From positions 7,349,498 through 7,413,497 of the forward strand of contig OU964921.1 in the NCBI GenBank assembly GCA_918807975.1: a stretch of DNA of 64,000 bases, read 5' to 3'. The position numbers and the translations under genes are program-made. Below the pieces are notes generated by a model. That model was not told where the DNA came from. It did not search any database and was given only the letters and a program-made list of their open reading frames with translations. This document shows, piece by piece, positions 1-12,448 of this stretch; positions within the stretch are counted from its first letter, which is position 1, and each line of letters starts with the position of its first letter. The DNA is from Aplidium turbinatum (taxonomy: Eukaryota; Chordata; Ascidiacea; Aplousobranchia; Polyclinidae).

Positions 1-572
1 AAACCCCCTTTGTTACTTGTACTTATTTTTACTAGTTTGTTTCATTCCTATTATCACTGTTATTGCATATAACCTATTATAATGAGTAGGCCTATTACAA
101 ATGGAGTATTATGATGTTCTTTGAAGTCTAATTGGTAAAATTGCAATCTAGTCGACTGATATAAGTTAACTTATCGACAAAAATATAAAGAGTACAACAT
201 TAAATTGGAAAATTCAAGTTCTTTCCATTAAAATTAAATAAACTTGAATTTGCCAACTTACAGTGACATATCTCTACTTTTTTTGATTATTTTATCACAT
301 TATGCACCCTTTTGGACTATTGGTTAATTCAAAAGAAGATTTTAATGAAAAGTTTGAAGATAGAAGTTTTATTTCGATAACTTATCGATGTCTTGATTAT
401 TTCAGAAGAAATATTTCAGGGAAGCAAAAGTACAATTTTTTTTCCAACAATTAAATTTTAGACAGATTGTTAATGCAAAACAACGATCGTTTTTATTTTC
501 GTTTTTTTTCTTTTAAAACACATATTTTTTCCAAAAAAAACAAACAAGCACAACAAAAACGACTTACATGTC
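1..572. other. No gene seen, AT-rich
   Basis: AT-rich sequence without a convincing exon or recognisable repeat. It may be an intron of the gene whose exons follow at 1.3-9.3 kb, because that gene has no start codon in the window. Short open frames here have no exon-like borders. Confidence 0.4.
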
Positions 573-1200
573 CAGGGCCGGATTTAGCAGTAGGCAGAGT
601 AGGCAGTTGCCTAGGGCGGAAAATTATTGGGGGCGGCAAAATATACGAATATATTACATTGATAATACTGTACGTGAATATAATAATTCAATATGTGCTG
701 CTTAGCGCTTCTTTTATTTATCTGTCTCGCTTAGTATGGAGGACTAGGCTTTGTCTGCAATTTTTATTAATTTTTGTTCGGTTTGTTTCATTGTTAGTAA
801 ATTTAAAGGAGCCTGGAAAAAATGCTTTTAGTCAATGTTAGGTTGATGGAAAAGTTGCAGGCTATTTTGTGTACGGTACTTGCCTTGATGCTTAAAGTAG
901 GCTATGTAAACAATGAATGATCTCACATTTTTGAGCATTAACTCATCTTTACTTGTTTCTACAGACTTTGAAGAAATTATTGATTTGTTTGCAAGAGAAA
1001 AAGCCCGCCGGAAGCGATTTTAAACAATTAGTTCATTATACAATGACTTTCATTGATGTAGCCTATTCAAATAAACAGTGCAAATAACTTTTTTGTAAGG
1101 AATTGAAAATATAAATCGTAGCGCACCATCGAACAATTTTTTTTGAGGGCGGCACTTTTCGTATCTGCCTAGGGCAGCGCTTAGGCTAAATCCGGCCCTG
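573..1200 (+). mobile_element. hAT-type element, CAGGGCCGGATTTA family, internally deleted
   Basis: The ends are inverted repeats, CAGGGCCGGATTTAGC on the left and its complement on the right. They are flanked by a perfect 8-bp direct repeat TACATGTC (565-572 and 1201-1208), the target-site signature of hAT transposons. At 961-1023 a short frame reads TDFEEIIDLFAREKARRKRF and stops. It resembles the C-terminal tail of the transposase in the related element at 51271-52484 (INFDELLHGFVLTKARKKIW). This is therefore a deletion derivative that kept only the end of the transposase gene. Confidence 0.85.
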
Positions 1201-1298
1201 TACATGTCTATTGTCTAGTGAAGCTACATGTGCCTGAAAGGGTGCTGATCTTTTCTGCACGTATTTAATTTTTACTTGTTTGTTCACTGTCGTTTTAG

Positions 1299-4200
1299 TT
1301 TGTACGAAATTCAGCGGAGTCGATCGTCTAACCTGAATAATCCATATGGTTCTTCATCAAATGAACGGTCACTCCATCATTCAAGAAACTCACATGGTAT
1401 GTAATAGTAATAGTACTATTAAGGAAAGCACGGAAGTTGGGTTGTCTAACACGAATTCAACTTCATGTACCAATGGAATGCTACAAGAGCTTGCTGGAAC
1501 GCGGCTCTGGTAGGGTACATCTCTTATAAGTAATCCCTGGTGAGATGTACAGTTGAATAAATGCATATACCAAGAAACAGCATTATTTGCAGTTTTTTTT
1601 AAACCCCCCTCCCATGATTTGCTTGTGCTTACGCCATTGGCCAGAAGTATTTAATAACACAAGAGTTATGTTAAAGTAAGTTTGTAAAAACAATTAAAAA
1701 AAACTAAAAATTTTTGGTAGAAAATAAAAGCAACGAAATTGTAGGGTGTAGTAGGCTAATTGGGAGGCAATAGAAAGGATAAAGATCCCTTTGTGCCAAT
1801 GAGTAAAAGCTATGATGCAGTTATATAACATAGGCAAACACTCAAATTGATAAGGTATGCATTTGAACAATGGATGTGCCATGAAAAATAACACAGTGTA
1901 TTGGCGTATATGGGCAATGTAAAGAAATAAAGTTGAATAAATTGTTATCTGATTAGCTTGCAGCAGCAAGGTGAGACACAAGTACACTATCAGTTATATA
2001 ACAACAAAACGTATCCAGGACGACAAGTGAACTAAATATAGAACTTTGATGGAATTTTATAGTTTTTTTTTTAATTCAAAACTTTTGTAAACTTACGTCA
2101 AGTTTTGTTCAGTTATATAATAGATTGAGTTGTACATATATCGAGTTCCATTAAGGATAGGGGATCTCCTGACTAAGAAGCAGCAGGCCAGCGATTCTCC
2201 ATCAAGTATCAATAAATTAATCATTGTTTATTACAAAAATAAATGGAAAATCAGCAGAGCCCTACTGGCATATGCATTTCGCTCTACAACTGTAGAGCAT
2301 CATTAGTGCCTAAAAAGCAAACATACGAAAGCATTACCTAAAATACCTCAATAAATAAATAAATAAATCTGTAGTAGCCAAACTAAGATACTGGCCAAGA
2401 CTAACTAGTAGAATACTGCGTAAAAATTTATACTGCGTAAAAATTTACAGGTTGCGTAAAATATTTATAGGCAAATTTAAACTAAACTATACGAACCTAA
2501 CTACTGTGACAAAATAAGATTAACAAAATAGCGACAAAATAGTTTCATTTTTAGGCACTAATGATGCTCTACAGTTGTAGAGCAAAATGCATATGCCAAT
2601 AGGGCTCTGCTGATTTTCCATTTATTTTGTAATAAACAATGATAGATTGAGTTTTGCTAGAGCCTCATACAATAATGATCTTCTGACTCCAACACCACTT
2701 GTCACAACATGACTAGGGAACTGTGTTCCGAAATCTGATGACAAACCGCTGCTATAACAGCGAACCCGCAGCATCAGGCCAAAGCAGGTCGTTTGTATTT
2801 GCACTTGTAAAATTTATAAAGTTAGTCGTATTTTTTCATTGATATAAACATTAATGTTGTTAGTTGTCTTTTTCCAAAATTTAAAGATAAGTTGGTTGAC
2901 TTCTGTATCTAGAAAACCCAATTTGTAAGCAGCCCATTTGAAATAATGGCGGACTACATAACTTTTAAAACAAAAAAAGGTTCAAAAATGACGCAAAATT
3001 TAAAGAAATTTATTCTCATAAAACAGCTAATTGTCATAAAGATTTAATAAAAAGCATGTGATTGACAATAACTTGGCACATTATTTATTCATCACAGTTT
3101 CCTATATATGCTTGTCGCCCAGGCGCTGTTAACGAAAGCACTCCAGAAATTCTTCAGTTGATGAATTAATAAAAAATAAAAAATAAAAGTTTTGTTGCCA
3201 TAGGCCTACAAAACATAACTTATTTTAAAGCTACATTTGCATACAAGTGATGGAAAGTCCAAGGAATTAAAGCAATGTTGGATTGATTTTGCGATGACTG
3301 CCTTTATATCTATGGGGTTTGACTATCGTGGTTAAGCACATAGCCCATGCCCAACTAAAGGCTAAAGGTTGTGTAGACCTTGTTTAAAAAAAGATAAAAT
3401 AAGATGAGTTTACGCTGCCACAATAAACATACGCCAAAACCACATTATCAAGCAGATGGCGAAAGTACCAGAACAACATATACACACTGTTAGTGTTAGA
3501 ATGATTTTTTAATCGCTGACTTTTCATTTCTGTGAATTGAATGTTGCCGTACTATCTATATCGATAAAAGAAAGTATTGTGAAGCCTTGGTGTTTTTAAG
3601 CTAAACATTGTGTTTGCAAAGCCTAATTAATGTTTTCCATAAGCTTATAAAGAAACTCCCCGATCAAAGAGCATTAGTTCGTTTTCGGAGATTTATGTGG
3701 CTGAAAAATTTAAGTCTCAACAAAGATATTACGATTGCGGAAACAAGACATAGATTGAACGTTGGCCGCTTGTTCTCCCTGTACTTCTTACCAGATCTAT
3801 TGAGAAGAAAAATTGCATCGCTGCTCCTACGCAAGACACGAATTTGATTGATAGATAAGCCTATTACTAACAAGATAGGACTATAATTCATTAGTTTTTT
3901 TCAAAAGTTGTTCTTCACAACCAATCTCGAAGTCCGCCTGCATATTAACATGAAACTGAAGACCTCTAACACCGAGTGTGTTATTTGTCTTCATAGCTGG
4001 AAGGTTATGCTACCACCCTCTATGTGGAAGAGATAGAATTATTTTCATAGTTCTGTGAGGTAGAACTGAGACAAATGAAATTATTGCTTTGCAAATAGCT
4101 TGAAAGTATTTCTTTATATTGAGCAGTTTGGTTGGCCGAATATTGATATGGCCAGTAATGTAATATTGACATAAATGTTCTTGCCAGTTCTGTTCATTTT

Positions 4201-7200
4201 TTTACTATTATTGCTAGAAAACTTATTTAAATTTAGTCCAATTTTGTTTAGAAGCAAAGAAATGAAAACAATTAGTGTCATGCTGAACATAAAACAAAGG
4301 CTGTTTGGTGTCAATTATTCATATGGAGCCGTATGTGTTGGTTTATGAATGTCAAAAAGTTTTGTGATATTGAAAGCTTCAAAATGTTGAGGCGAGGTGT
4401 GGTTTTGCTAAGGTAAATAAATAATGAACCTACCCCAAATCTAGATGGTGGAGCAGTAGTTGCGAAGAGTCATTAATTCATTTAAAATCTTTGATGCAAT
4501 CAAAATAAAACGCAACCTACACCATAAAGTGCAGCACGACATGTTGGTTTATATTTCCTAGCAAACAATAGAGCTTCTTTATTTATCCTCGGATTCTTGC
4601 TGGCGGCGAAAAGCATGATACGTTGTATCGAAATTTTCTGATGAATATTTGTTGCAATCAGCTTTGTAAAAACTGAGTGGTTTTATGTGATTACGTCATC
4701 TTGGGTGATTTAAACAGTTATGTGGTAAAAGTTTATCAGATTTTTACTTATGCAGTACGATGAGATGTTATTTGAGTTTATTTTTTATTTTAAGAATCTT
4801 TCTCTGATCACCAGCACGATAAAAAATACAGATGGGATGTTCCGGTCGATTACAATGCTATCCAGGGTGGGGCGTCTATCATGGGACCTCGTGTGCTGCC
4901 ATACAAACCACCGGGAAAGGAACCTTGTTTTTCTGTATCCGAAATACCTAACCAGAGGGAGTAAGTCGACAACATGTTTCAATGGAGTCATTATAGTGTT
5001 TCATATTAGGCTATAATTATAAGATGCTATAGATGTGCTACAGCTAATGTTACAAAGTAGTATGGATGCAACTGAAACATGAAGGCTACTGGAAACTAGA
5101 CAGCGTGCTTCACAGATATTTTTCAGACAATCTACTAAATAGGCGAAGCACCTGGAACTCATAAGCAGTAGGTATACCCCTACGTGGGGCAGAATCTTCA
5201 ACGAAAATAAGTTTACGCAAAATTTTCTGATGTAAAGGCTCGGAAAATTTATTTCCAAACTATTATGTAAGTCCAACCGAAACAAAAACTTAATTACAAT
5301 AAGATTTACTCGATTAGCTATTTAAGTATATGTTCATGTTAACATTGCTTCATTTTCAAGCTTTTGGGTGTAATTTCTCTGGTTATTTCCATGATGACAT
5401 TCTTATAAACTGCACCAGTGCAGTATTAATTGATCAATCACTAACATATCAGAGCGTGCAAAAGCAGCTTATGTAAAACTACTTTGGAAGGAAGGCTCAA
5501 TCGCTTACGAGCTGGGATGGACTGTTTCAACAGCAATTAGGCTACTACAATGGAGCTTCGCCGACTATTGGGTGTGGCTCAGACTGCACACTACGTCCTT
5601 TATCAATGTCCAATAGCCTATACAGATCCCAAGATGGGTATGTGGACCTCAAAGTGCTAGATGAACGCACAGTCAACTGACTGTTACGCCTGGATCAAAC
5701 AGTATGACCGGCCTTAAACGCAGGAAGAATTTATGAATAAAGAAACTTAATATCGAAATGAAACCAAAACTAGAAATTTGTTGAGTCAAAACGAAATAAA
5801 GTCTTGTGTTTACTTCAAAAGGTTCTAAAAGTTAATAAATAATTAGTTCACTGCTCACAAATTTAAGTTCCGAATCCAAATCCGGTTTGTTTAAGAATAA
5901 AATCTTGAAATTCAAGCCCGGTTGAGAATCCCAGCCGCTTTAGTATTGTACATTGTTTAACTCCAATCTCACACTGTGTATTGCAGATCAAAAAAATCAA
6001 GTTCTAAATATCACGATTTGGAAGAATATTACGGAATGTCAGATTTCCAAATGGCGGGCTATGATGTCACAAACGGTCACGAGTTAACGGCGTTACGGTC
6101 CGCTTCACCAAAGTTTGGAAGCTCCAATGACCCAAAGCTAGATCGTATTATTACAGAAGTTGGAGAGAATTTTAAAAGCCAGTTCAGTAGCATGTCAAGA
6201 AATGAAAGCTGGGATTTATCACCAACAAATTGTCATTCCAAATTAAGCAGTTCAAGAGACAGTGTCCCGGATGTAAACAAGACTAAGAATCTAACTCCAG
6301 ATGATTTGTTCTTCAAATCTCCAGTCCCAGAATCACATCAGCATGATTGTAATCTTTCTGATGGAAACACTTTTAATGATAATAATAGAAAGTCATGGTC
6401 AAATGATAACCACATTAAAGAAGAGGCAAGTATTATAAAGTTATGATCTATTTTAATACTTACAATGTAGTAACTGTTAGCCTGTGTGCCCATATCCGAA
6501 GTAACTAAAATGAATAAAACTATCAAAACATCGCTGAACCAATGATGTAAGAAGTTTCAAAATACTTACTGATTGATTGAATCTTTATCCTCGGACTGGG
6601 AAAACTTCTTGCAAAGCTTAATCCTGGCAGTTTCGCGTATTTGTAGAGGCTTTGAATCAATGATGCAGGCCCGTCACCGAAATTGACAGAGTGAAGTTGC
6701 CGATTGTTGAAGTCTTGTTGCCGGGGAATTATTCCATCCATTGGATGCCGCTGAAAGGAGAGCAGTCCTTAACGTGCGTTGCTTAAGCGTACGCCCCGAG
6801 AGTCGAACCAGCGGCGCTTGATTTTGAAGCTTCTTCGTTCCAGAAGTGACGCGCTAACCAACTGAACTATCGGGGCGGACGAGCTGTATTCTGAACAATA
6901 ATTTCATTAGCTTGCTTTTTCTGTATTTGTTATCATTGTATGCTACGCTCTTCCTGCTTTATCACTTTTCCTGTGCGCAATTTTACACTGGTTTGAACTT
7001 AATGTTGATTAGTTTGACATGCAAATTGGCAATATTTCAGTGGCGCAAAATGTACTTTGGACCTGGAAGGGAAAATTTCTTTTTGGCCAAAACAAATGAA
7101 CTTTGCAAGGAAACAATTAGAGATGAGTTGCACAAGCTTGGGTTCAACAACATCAATCCACTGGTTAATATCCCTTCCATATCAAATGAAAACAAACCTG

Positions 7201-9297
7201 TCTATGGTAGTCGAGCACCACCTAGTGAGACAACTGTTCCAAGCGGATTTCTATGGAGACAAAAGGATCCGGTAGCATTGGGTTTTGGCAAATATTTGAA
7301 TGAGAAATAGTCATTTGCATAAGAAATGTTTCAAAACAGCTCATAAAATTTTAAAGACTTGTTTTCTTGGTCAATAGTTTTTGTTATGCAATCGGGTATG
7401 TAAACAATTTATACCTTTCCTGGCTTCAGAAGTGGGGTACTTGCGCTGCCAGTGATCAATTTTGATATGTTTGTTCATCTTTCTATCAATTCTATACAGT
7501 AATTTATATAACGCATCTCAAAAGCATGGGTTTTGTTAGGCCTATGAAGAAATTAAAAAGAAGTGTTTTCATCAAAATTTCAACAATGAAAAATCAGAAT
7601 TGTGTTCTATGGCAACTTAACCATGAGGCCTTACGATTTCACGAAACGGTGGTTGGCTTAAAGTTCTACAATTAGCAGTCGCCAACCTAGTATAACACCA
7701 ACTTTCCTGATCACCAGATGGTTTCATCACTGAGTAGTTTTCATCACTATCCTTCTCCTTATAAATACGACACAGAAGCTATTGAAGGAATGAGTGATAG
7801 CGAAGTGCAAACTTACTCTTCTGCCGAATACAAAAGCAAGTACCGTAGTCTAAATTAAACAGATAAGCGCTTAAAGCTTTGTTCGTCCTCTAACTACATG
7901 GTCTTTTGCTGTGTTAACTCAGTCAATAAAATATTCAGCTTTGTAAAAAAATAATGGCAACGTAAAACAACAAGGTAAAACAACAGTGTCCAGCTAATAG
8001 TCTGATTGACCTACTACGATTGGTTGGTTTTTGAATCTCTATCCTCGGATTGACAAAGCCTTGATAATTTCTGGTAGTTTTGCATACTTGTAGAGGCTTT
8101 TGACGCAGGGCCGATTAGGCTACTGAGATTGACAGAGTGAAGTTTTCCGATTGTTGAAGTGTTGTTGCTGTAGAATTATTCCATCCACTAGTTGCCTTTG
8201 AATGGAGAGCAGTCCTTAAAAATACGTTGCTCAAGCGCATACCCCGAGATTGAGCACTGATTTGGACAATTCACTGAACGATATGTGACCCGTAATAACC
8301 TTTTCAAAATATTAATTATTGAAAAATTTAGATTCAGAAGAAATTGCTCCTTTTGTTGCAAAGAAAAGAATGAGGCACCGCTTCAAATCTGATCTGAAAA
8401 GCGGTTATACTTCGGATACTACATCTGTGGATTCTAAAACCGGTTTGTAAAGCATTCTGTTTCCAGACAGCTTATTGCAGCGTCCATAGAAGTTTCCGAA
8501 TTTGCAGTAGGCCTATGGTTGATAAATTACGACATTTAAAAATTGTTTGTGCTTTATTTGTGCGCACCACAGTATATTGCAGTGATTCTCAAATTGTTCG
8601 ACGCGACAGCCTGGTGCGTCGTTTGAAATTTTAGAAAGCATCGCACAAAAGTTTGGTTTCCAAGCAACAAAAAAATTCATATAACAGAACTAAATCTTTT
8701 TATAAGGTTACGTATGTTCAACTTAATTGTTTTGAGACAGTACGTCTATGGGCCTATAAAAGGTATTAATTTAGTTGGAACCTATTATTCATTATAACTT
8801 GAAGTAAAATTTTAATCGATGAACTATCTTTTCCGAACAACCATCAACACAATTTTCATTTGTATACCCGGTACCGAAAGGAAATGATTTTTTACAACTA
8901 AATTTTTTATTTTTGTTCGCAAGATTACACGGACAGTCGAGAGAATGTTTTCAAGGGCCAGTCAAGCTTGCAAAGTTCATCAATTGGCCATCGACGACGG
9001 CAGCAAAAAAAGCAAAATAATTTCACAAGGAGCGCTGCAAACTTTTCTGACATCAGCAATACTTTAGAGTTGGAATCAAAAATCGATTGCATGGTTAAAT
9101 CAATGATTGGAGAACAACTGGGCATCCCCAAAAGCAAACCAACTCAAACGAGAAAGAAGAAGAGAAGAAAGCACAGTAGAAAGGAGGAGAAACAATTATC
9201 TGCTCAAGAAATTCAGGCAATCATTGAAAACCAGCTTGTTGTTGCATTCACCAATGCTATGGTGCCTAAAAAGAATATGCATCAAAAACGATTTTAA
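1299..9297 (+). CDS. Unrecognised Ser-rich protein with basic tail, 3' exons
   Basis: I do not recognise this gene. Exons proposed from splice sites and frame: 4832-4960, 5987-6425, 7041-7271, 7718-7844, 8332-8442 and 8924-9297 (stop). Their phases agree in sequence. An exon at 1299-1396 has a good frame and borders, but it ends in phase 1 while 4832 needs phase 2, so a linking exon is missing or 1299-1396 does not belong. The 6425 donor would be GC (AG|GCAAGT). The exon at 7041 also reads to a stop at 7310, which may give an alternative end. The predicted chain is Ser-, Asn- and Lys-rich and hydrophilic, with no signal peptide or membrane segment. It has a basic stretch near the end (TRKKKRRKHSRKEEK) followed by a possible short helix (SAQEIQAIIENQLVVAFTNA). 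The N-terminus lies upstream of the window or was not found. A cytoplasmic or nuclear scaffold, or the cytoplasmic tail of a membrane protein, is possible, but function is unknown. Confidence 0.5.
1397..2220. other. Probable intron, nothing recognised
   Basis: AT-rich DNA between the candidate exon at 1299-1396 and the inverted-repeat element at 2221. Open frames on the minus strand lack exon borders and coding character. Confidence 0.35.
2221..2642. repeat. Inverted-repeat element with about 95-bp arms
   Basis: The left arm (2221 to about 2315) returns as its reverse complement at about 2548-2642 with few differences. Each arm holds a small palindrome GCTCTACAACTGTAGAGC. Read outward from the palindrome, the context is ATGATG, hairpin, GAAATG, like the motifs at 12346 and 57489 that resemble Penelope-type ends. 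The centre is AT-rich with a short AATA run and a repeated GCGTAAAAATTTA. I see no clear target duplication. It could be a foldback MITE or two inverted copies of a retroelement end. Confidence 0.65.
2643..4831. other. Probable intron, no exon confirmed
   Basis: AT-rich. The stretch at 3608-3847 is open in two overlapping frames on opposite strands but shows no homology that I recognise. A missing linking exon of the gene at 1299-9297 should lie here if 1299-1396 belongs to that gene. Confidence 0.35.
6571..6877 (-). mobile_element. tRNA-derived SINE (family A), near full length
   Basis: On the minus strand the element starts near 6877 with a tRNA-like head: CCCCGATAGTTCAGTTGG (box A region) and GGTTCGACTCTCGGGG (box B region). 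It continues through a conserved body and ends in a short ATTG-type repeat near 6571. At least nine other, mostly shorter copies of the body lie in the window. This copy sits in an intron of the unrecognised gene. SINEs are non-coding and move using LINE enzymes. Confidence 0.8.
8018..8256 (-). mobile_element. SINE family A copy, head decayed
   Basis: It matches the body of the 6571-6877 copy: the segments around TTTTGACGCAGGGCCG, GATTGACAGAGTGAAG and CCGATTGTTGAAG in the same order. The tRNA-like head is degraded near 8250. It lies in an intron of the unrecognised gene. Confidence 0.7.
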
Positions 9298-9642
9298 ATA
9301 GTTGAATCAGAAGCATACGATTTTAAATAGCTTACAAAAAATTGGATTAGCTTTTTTTTAGGAATGATTCCATCAACTCTCAAAAAACTTTTTTGTGAAG
9401 CAAAATTTCAAACTTACGGTAACCAATTATCCAGCAGTTGTGTTATTGTGTTTTTTTTCTTTCAAGTAGCTTTTTTGTTGTAGCCTACCACTTTATGGTG
9501 GTCAGAAACTTCTAAAAATGTTTAGGCGTAGGCTAGTGGCTTGCGTCAAGCCACCAAGTTTCTTCTCCGAGTCCTCCTATTGCTTTTGTTCATAGCTCAA
9601 ACTGATTGCTTAAATCTTTATTTTTTAGTAGCCTATTGTTTT

Positions 9643-9648
9643 AATAAA
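9643..9648 (+). terminator. Candidate polyadenylation signal
   Basis: AATAAA about 345 bases after the stop codon at 9297, a plausible 3' end for the unrecognised gene. It is followed by a T/G-rich stretch. The assignment rests on position and motif only. Confidence 0.4.
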
Positions 9649-10311
9649 CTTCTTGTTTCCGCCCTACATTTTGTGTTGAAAATTCCTGGCTGGTGCGACC
9701 TTTAGCTTAGACTAGGTCTACCCACTGCTTCATCATATAAAATAAGGGCAAGCTGATGAGTTTTTTGCTGTAACACAGTGATTCTGAAACTTTCTTCGGT
9801 CGGAAGTAGCCTCCCAGCTAGAAAGCTACGTATATTACACGTTGATTTTTGGTTGATGTTAGGTAGCATGGTATCTTAGGTAGAATTCAGGTGTTATTAA
9901 GGAGTTTGTGTACACCAACACAAATTCACTTGTTTAAAAAACATTTTTTTAGAGACATATTTTAGCTATCATTCACTATGACTAGTGTGTAAATATGATG
10001 CTAGAAGTTTTATCAGGGATTATTTTTTGAATATAACTCTTGCAAAAATAACACGTGTTTTCCACGTATATTACACGTGTTCAAAATCCTATGATTATTT
10101 GACTAATTTTTAAGGTATATAAGGTAAAATCACACCAAGAAGAGGGCATACAAAAGAGAAAAAATGTTTACCCCAGCAGAAGGATGTTTTACCGGAATTT
10201 TTTGTATGTTGATTATATGTTGTTTCCACGTGTATTGCACGTTTCCATCTGTTGAAAAGTAACACGTGTTTTCCACGTATATTAAACGTGTTGAAGTTCT
10301 TTCGTTCATTT

Positions 10312-10503
10312 GATTGATTGATTGATTGATTGAATCTTTATCCTCGGACTGGGAAAGCTTCTTGCAGAGCTTAATCCTGGCAGTTTCGCATACTTGTAGA
10401 GGCTTTGAATCACTGACGCAGGCCCGGTCACCGAGATTGACAGAGTGAAGTTTCCGATTGTTGAAGTCTTGTTGCCGGGGAACTATTCCATCCATTAGAT
10501 GCA
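10312..10503 (-). mobile_element. SINE family A copy inside the palindrome-rich element
   Basis: The body is nearly identical to the 6571-6877 copy and ends in GATTGATTGATTGATTG at 10312. It is truncated before the tRNA-like head. Confidence 0.75.
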
Positions 10504-11162
10504 TTAGATTGGGCAATTTTTAATCTGTGTTAGGTAAAACTACCTCCCAAGGACGGTATAAACAGAAAGAATTCTCCACTCAAGTGGATTGGTGTCAACC
10601 ACGCTCCTCCGCATTTTTTAGGATATAAGTTAGATTATGTGTTTTTGTAGGTGTCTTTACACGTTTTTATTACGTTATGTAAAAAGGAAACTTCATGACA
10701 TTTTTTAGTCGCAAATTAATGTGATCTTTTAACGATAGTTCTTAATGTAAATTTAAGTGGTCTCGCTTACTGATACTTACTAAGGTTTTGTACGGTAGCC
10801 ACTTTAACAAGTCGAAATTCTGCCACTAAAAATGACTAGAATGAAACCGCCAACCAATCATAAGCTCCGGTTTAAGTGACGTAAAAATGGCGAAAAGAAG
10901 ATGATAGAAAGCAAATTAAGTGATGGATTTTTTGTCAGCTGGTTGGTTTAGGGGTTTTGTCAGCTGGTTGGCTTTCATTGACGCGGGTTCGATTCCCACC
11001 ATTGCTATTGCTCTTTTTCTTCTCTAATTCCAAATAAAGTTTAAAACAAGCGTTAACTCTCCGAATGAGTGCTAGAAGGGTCACAATTGGACAGTAGCTT
11101 CTTATAACAATATGTGTTATACAAATGTGTTAAATAAATACAAATGTGTTAAATTGTTGATT

Positions 11163-11880
11163 TCAGATACGGTACGCGGAAATTAGGTAGAATGTGGGTG
11201 TAAAAACACGTAAAATCCACCACCAAATATACGTGTAATACACGTGAAATAGTGTCGACACTTATACGTGTATTATACGTGAAAATTAACGTATAATACA
11301 CGACCCAAGGTACATAGAATCTACGTGTCAGATACGAGGAAATTAGGTGTAATGCGGGTGTAAAACACGTAAAATCCATCACCAGATATACGTGTAATGC
11401 ACGTGAAATAGTGTTTACGCATATGCGTGTATTATACGTGAAAATTAACGTATAATACACGACCCAAGGCACGTAGAATCTACGTGTCAGATACGAGGAA
11501 ATTAGGTGTAATGCGGGTGTAAAACACGTAAAATCCACCACCAAATATACGTGTAATGCACGTGAAATAGTGTCTACACATATGCGTGTATTATACGTGA
11601 AAATTAACGTATAATACACGACCCAAAGTACGTAGAATCTACGTGTCAGATACGAGGAAATTAGGTGTAAAACACGTAAAATCCACCACCAAATATACGT
11701 GGTAAACACGTGTATTAGTGTTGTCAGATACGAGGAAATTAGGTGTAATGCGGGCGTAAAACACGTAAAATCCACCACCAAATATACGTGTAATGCACGT
11801 GAAATAGTGTCTACACATATACGTGTATTATACGTGAAAATTAACGTATAATACACGACCCAAGGTACGTAGAATCTACG
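11163..11880. repeat. About 159-bp tandem repeats rich in ACGT palindromes
   Basis: The phrase TCAGATACG recurs at 11163, 11328, 11487, 11646 and 11723. Spacing is 165, 159, 159 and 77 bases, so the fourth unit is cut short. Each unit carries several imperfect ACGTGTATTATACGTG-type palindromes. A long minus-strand open frame (11149-11856) is simply a translation of the array, not a gene. Confidence 0.85.
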
Positions 11881-11967
11881 TGTAATACACGTGAAATTTC
11901 TAGCTGGGCTAGTCCTACTAGGAAGAGTTTGCTAAACTCGGGACGTACGGTAGCCTATTTAACCTAT

Positions 11968-12070
11968 CGACGATTGATGGTTTGTTGGTTTGGAATCTTT
12001 ATCCTCGGACTGACAAAGCCTTGATAGGTTATTCCTCGTAGTTTCAGAGGCTTTTGACGCAGAGCCGTAG
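11968..12070 (-). mobile_element. SINE family A fragment
   Basis: It carries the tail and part of the body (AATCTTTATCCTCGGACTGA, AGGCTTTTGACGCAGAGCCG). It ends where the LINE sequence begins at about 12077. Confidence 0.6.
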
Positions 12071-12345
12071 GGCTGACACTTTGCGTATAGCAGCCTTAGC
12101 CATTGTCTACTCTTCAGCAGAGTACTGTGCACCTGTTTGGTGCCGCAGTGCTCACCAGGGCCTCTGAGAGAAAGTTTCACTAGGGGTAGGCCTACGAAGA
12201 GTCATTCCGGGCCCCTCTTTCAATCTGCCCCCTCCTTGGTATAGGGTAAAACGCGTGTTGTTTGCTTTGGCATATTGCACACCACACAACACTTTACTGC
12301 AGAATTGGACATACAGTATTTCCCTTAATTGTAGCCCTAATTATT

Positions 12346-12376
12346 CCTGATGACACTATGGTGTCGAAAACGTTGG
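12346..12376 (+). ncRNA. Hammerhead-like motif, Penelope-type 3' end
   Basis: CCTGATGA is followed by a short hairpin (GACAC, loop, GTGTC) and CGAAAACG. The order CTGATGA, stem, GAAA is the conserved core of hammerhead ribozymes, which are known in Penelope-like retroelements. Here the stem begins inside the conserved GA, so the fold is not canonical and activity is doubtful. No Penelope coding sequence is present. Confidence 0.4.
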
Positions 12377-12448
12377 ATTTAGTAGTTTTTTTAGTGTGTT
12401 TAATAAAAAATGTTAAATCCGTTTACGTCAGTCACTGAGTGTTATAAA

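Larger units (their letters stand above)
9813..11908. mobile_element. Palindrome-rich DNA element with CCCAGCTAG ends
   Basis: The left end CCCAGCTAGAAA at 9813 is matched inverted by TTTCTAGCTGGG ending at 11908. Both ends are followed inward by ACGT-centred palindromes such as ACGTGTAATACACGT. Flanking octamers AGTAGCCT and CTAGTCCT agree at 6 of 8 positions, so the target duplication is doubtful. The interior holds a SINE (10312-10503), further CACGTGTTTTCCACGT motifs near 10045 and 10260, a tRNA-like box B at about 10985-11000 (GGTTCGATTCCCACC) and a tandem array at the right. I see no transposase. Superfamily not assigned. Confidence 0.6.

Noticed and set aside
10930-11010. tRNA gene with GGTTCGATTCCCACC
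   Set aside because: No complete acceptor stem or D arm; a duplicated TCAGCTGGTTGG in front suggests a decayed SINE head.
11149-11856. 235-codon open frame on the minus strand
   Set aside because: It is a translation of the 159-bp tandem array, the protein itself is repetitive in step with the DNA, and no coding signal remains outside the array.
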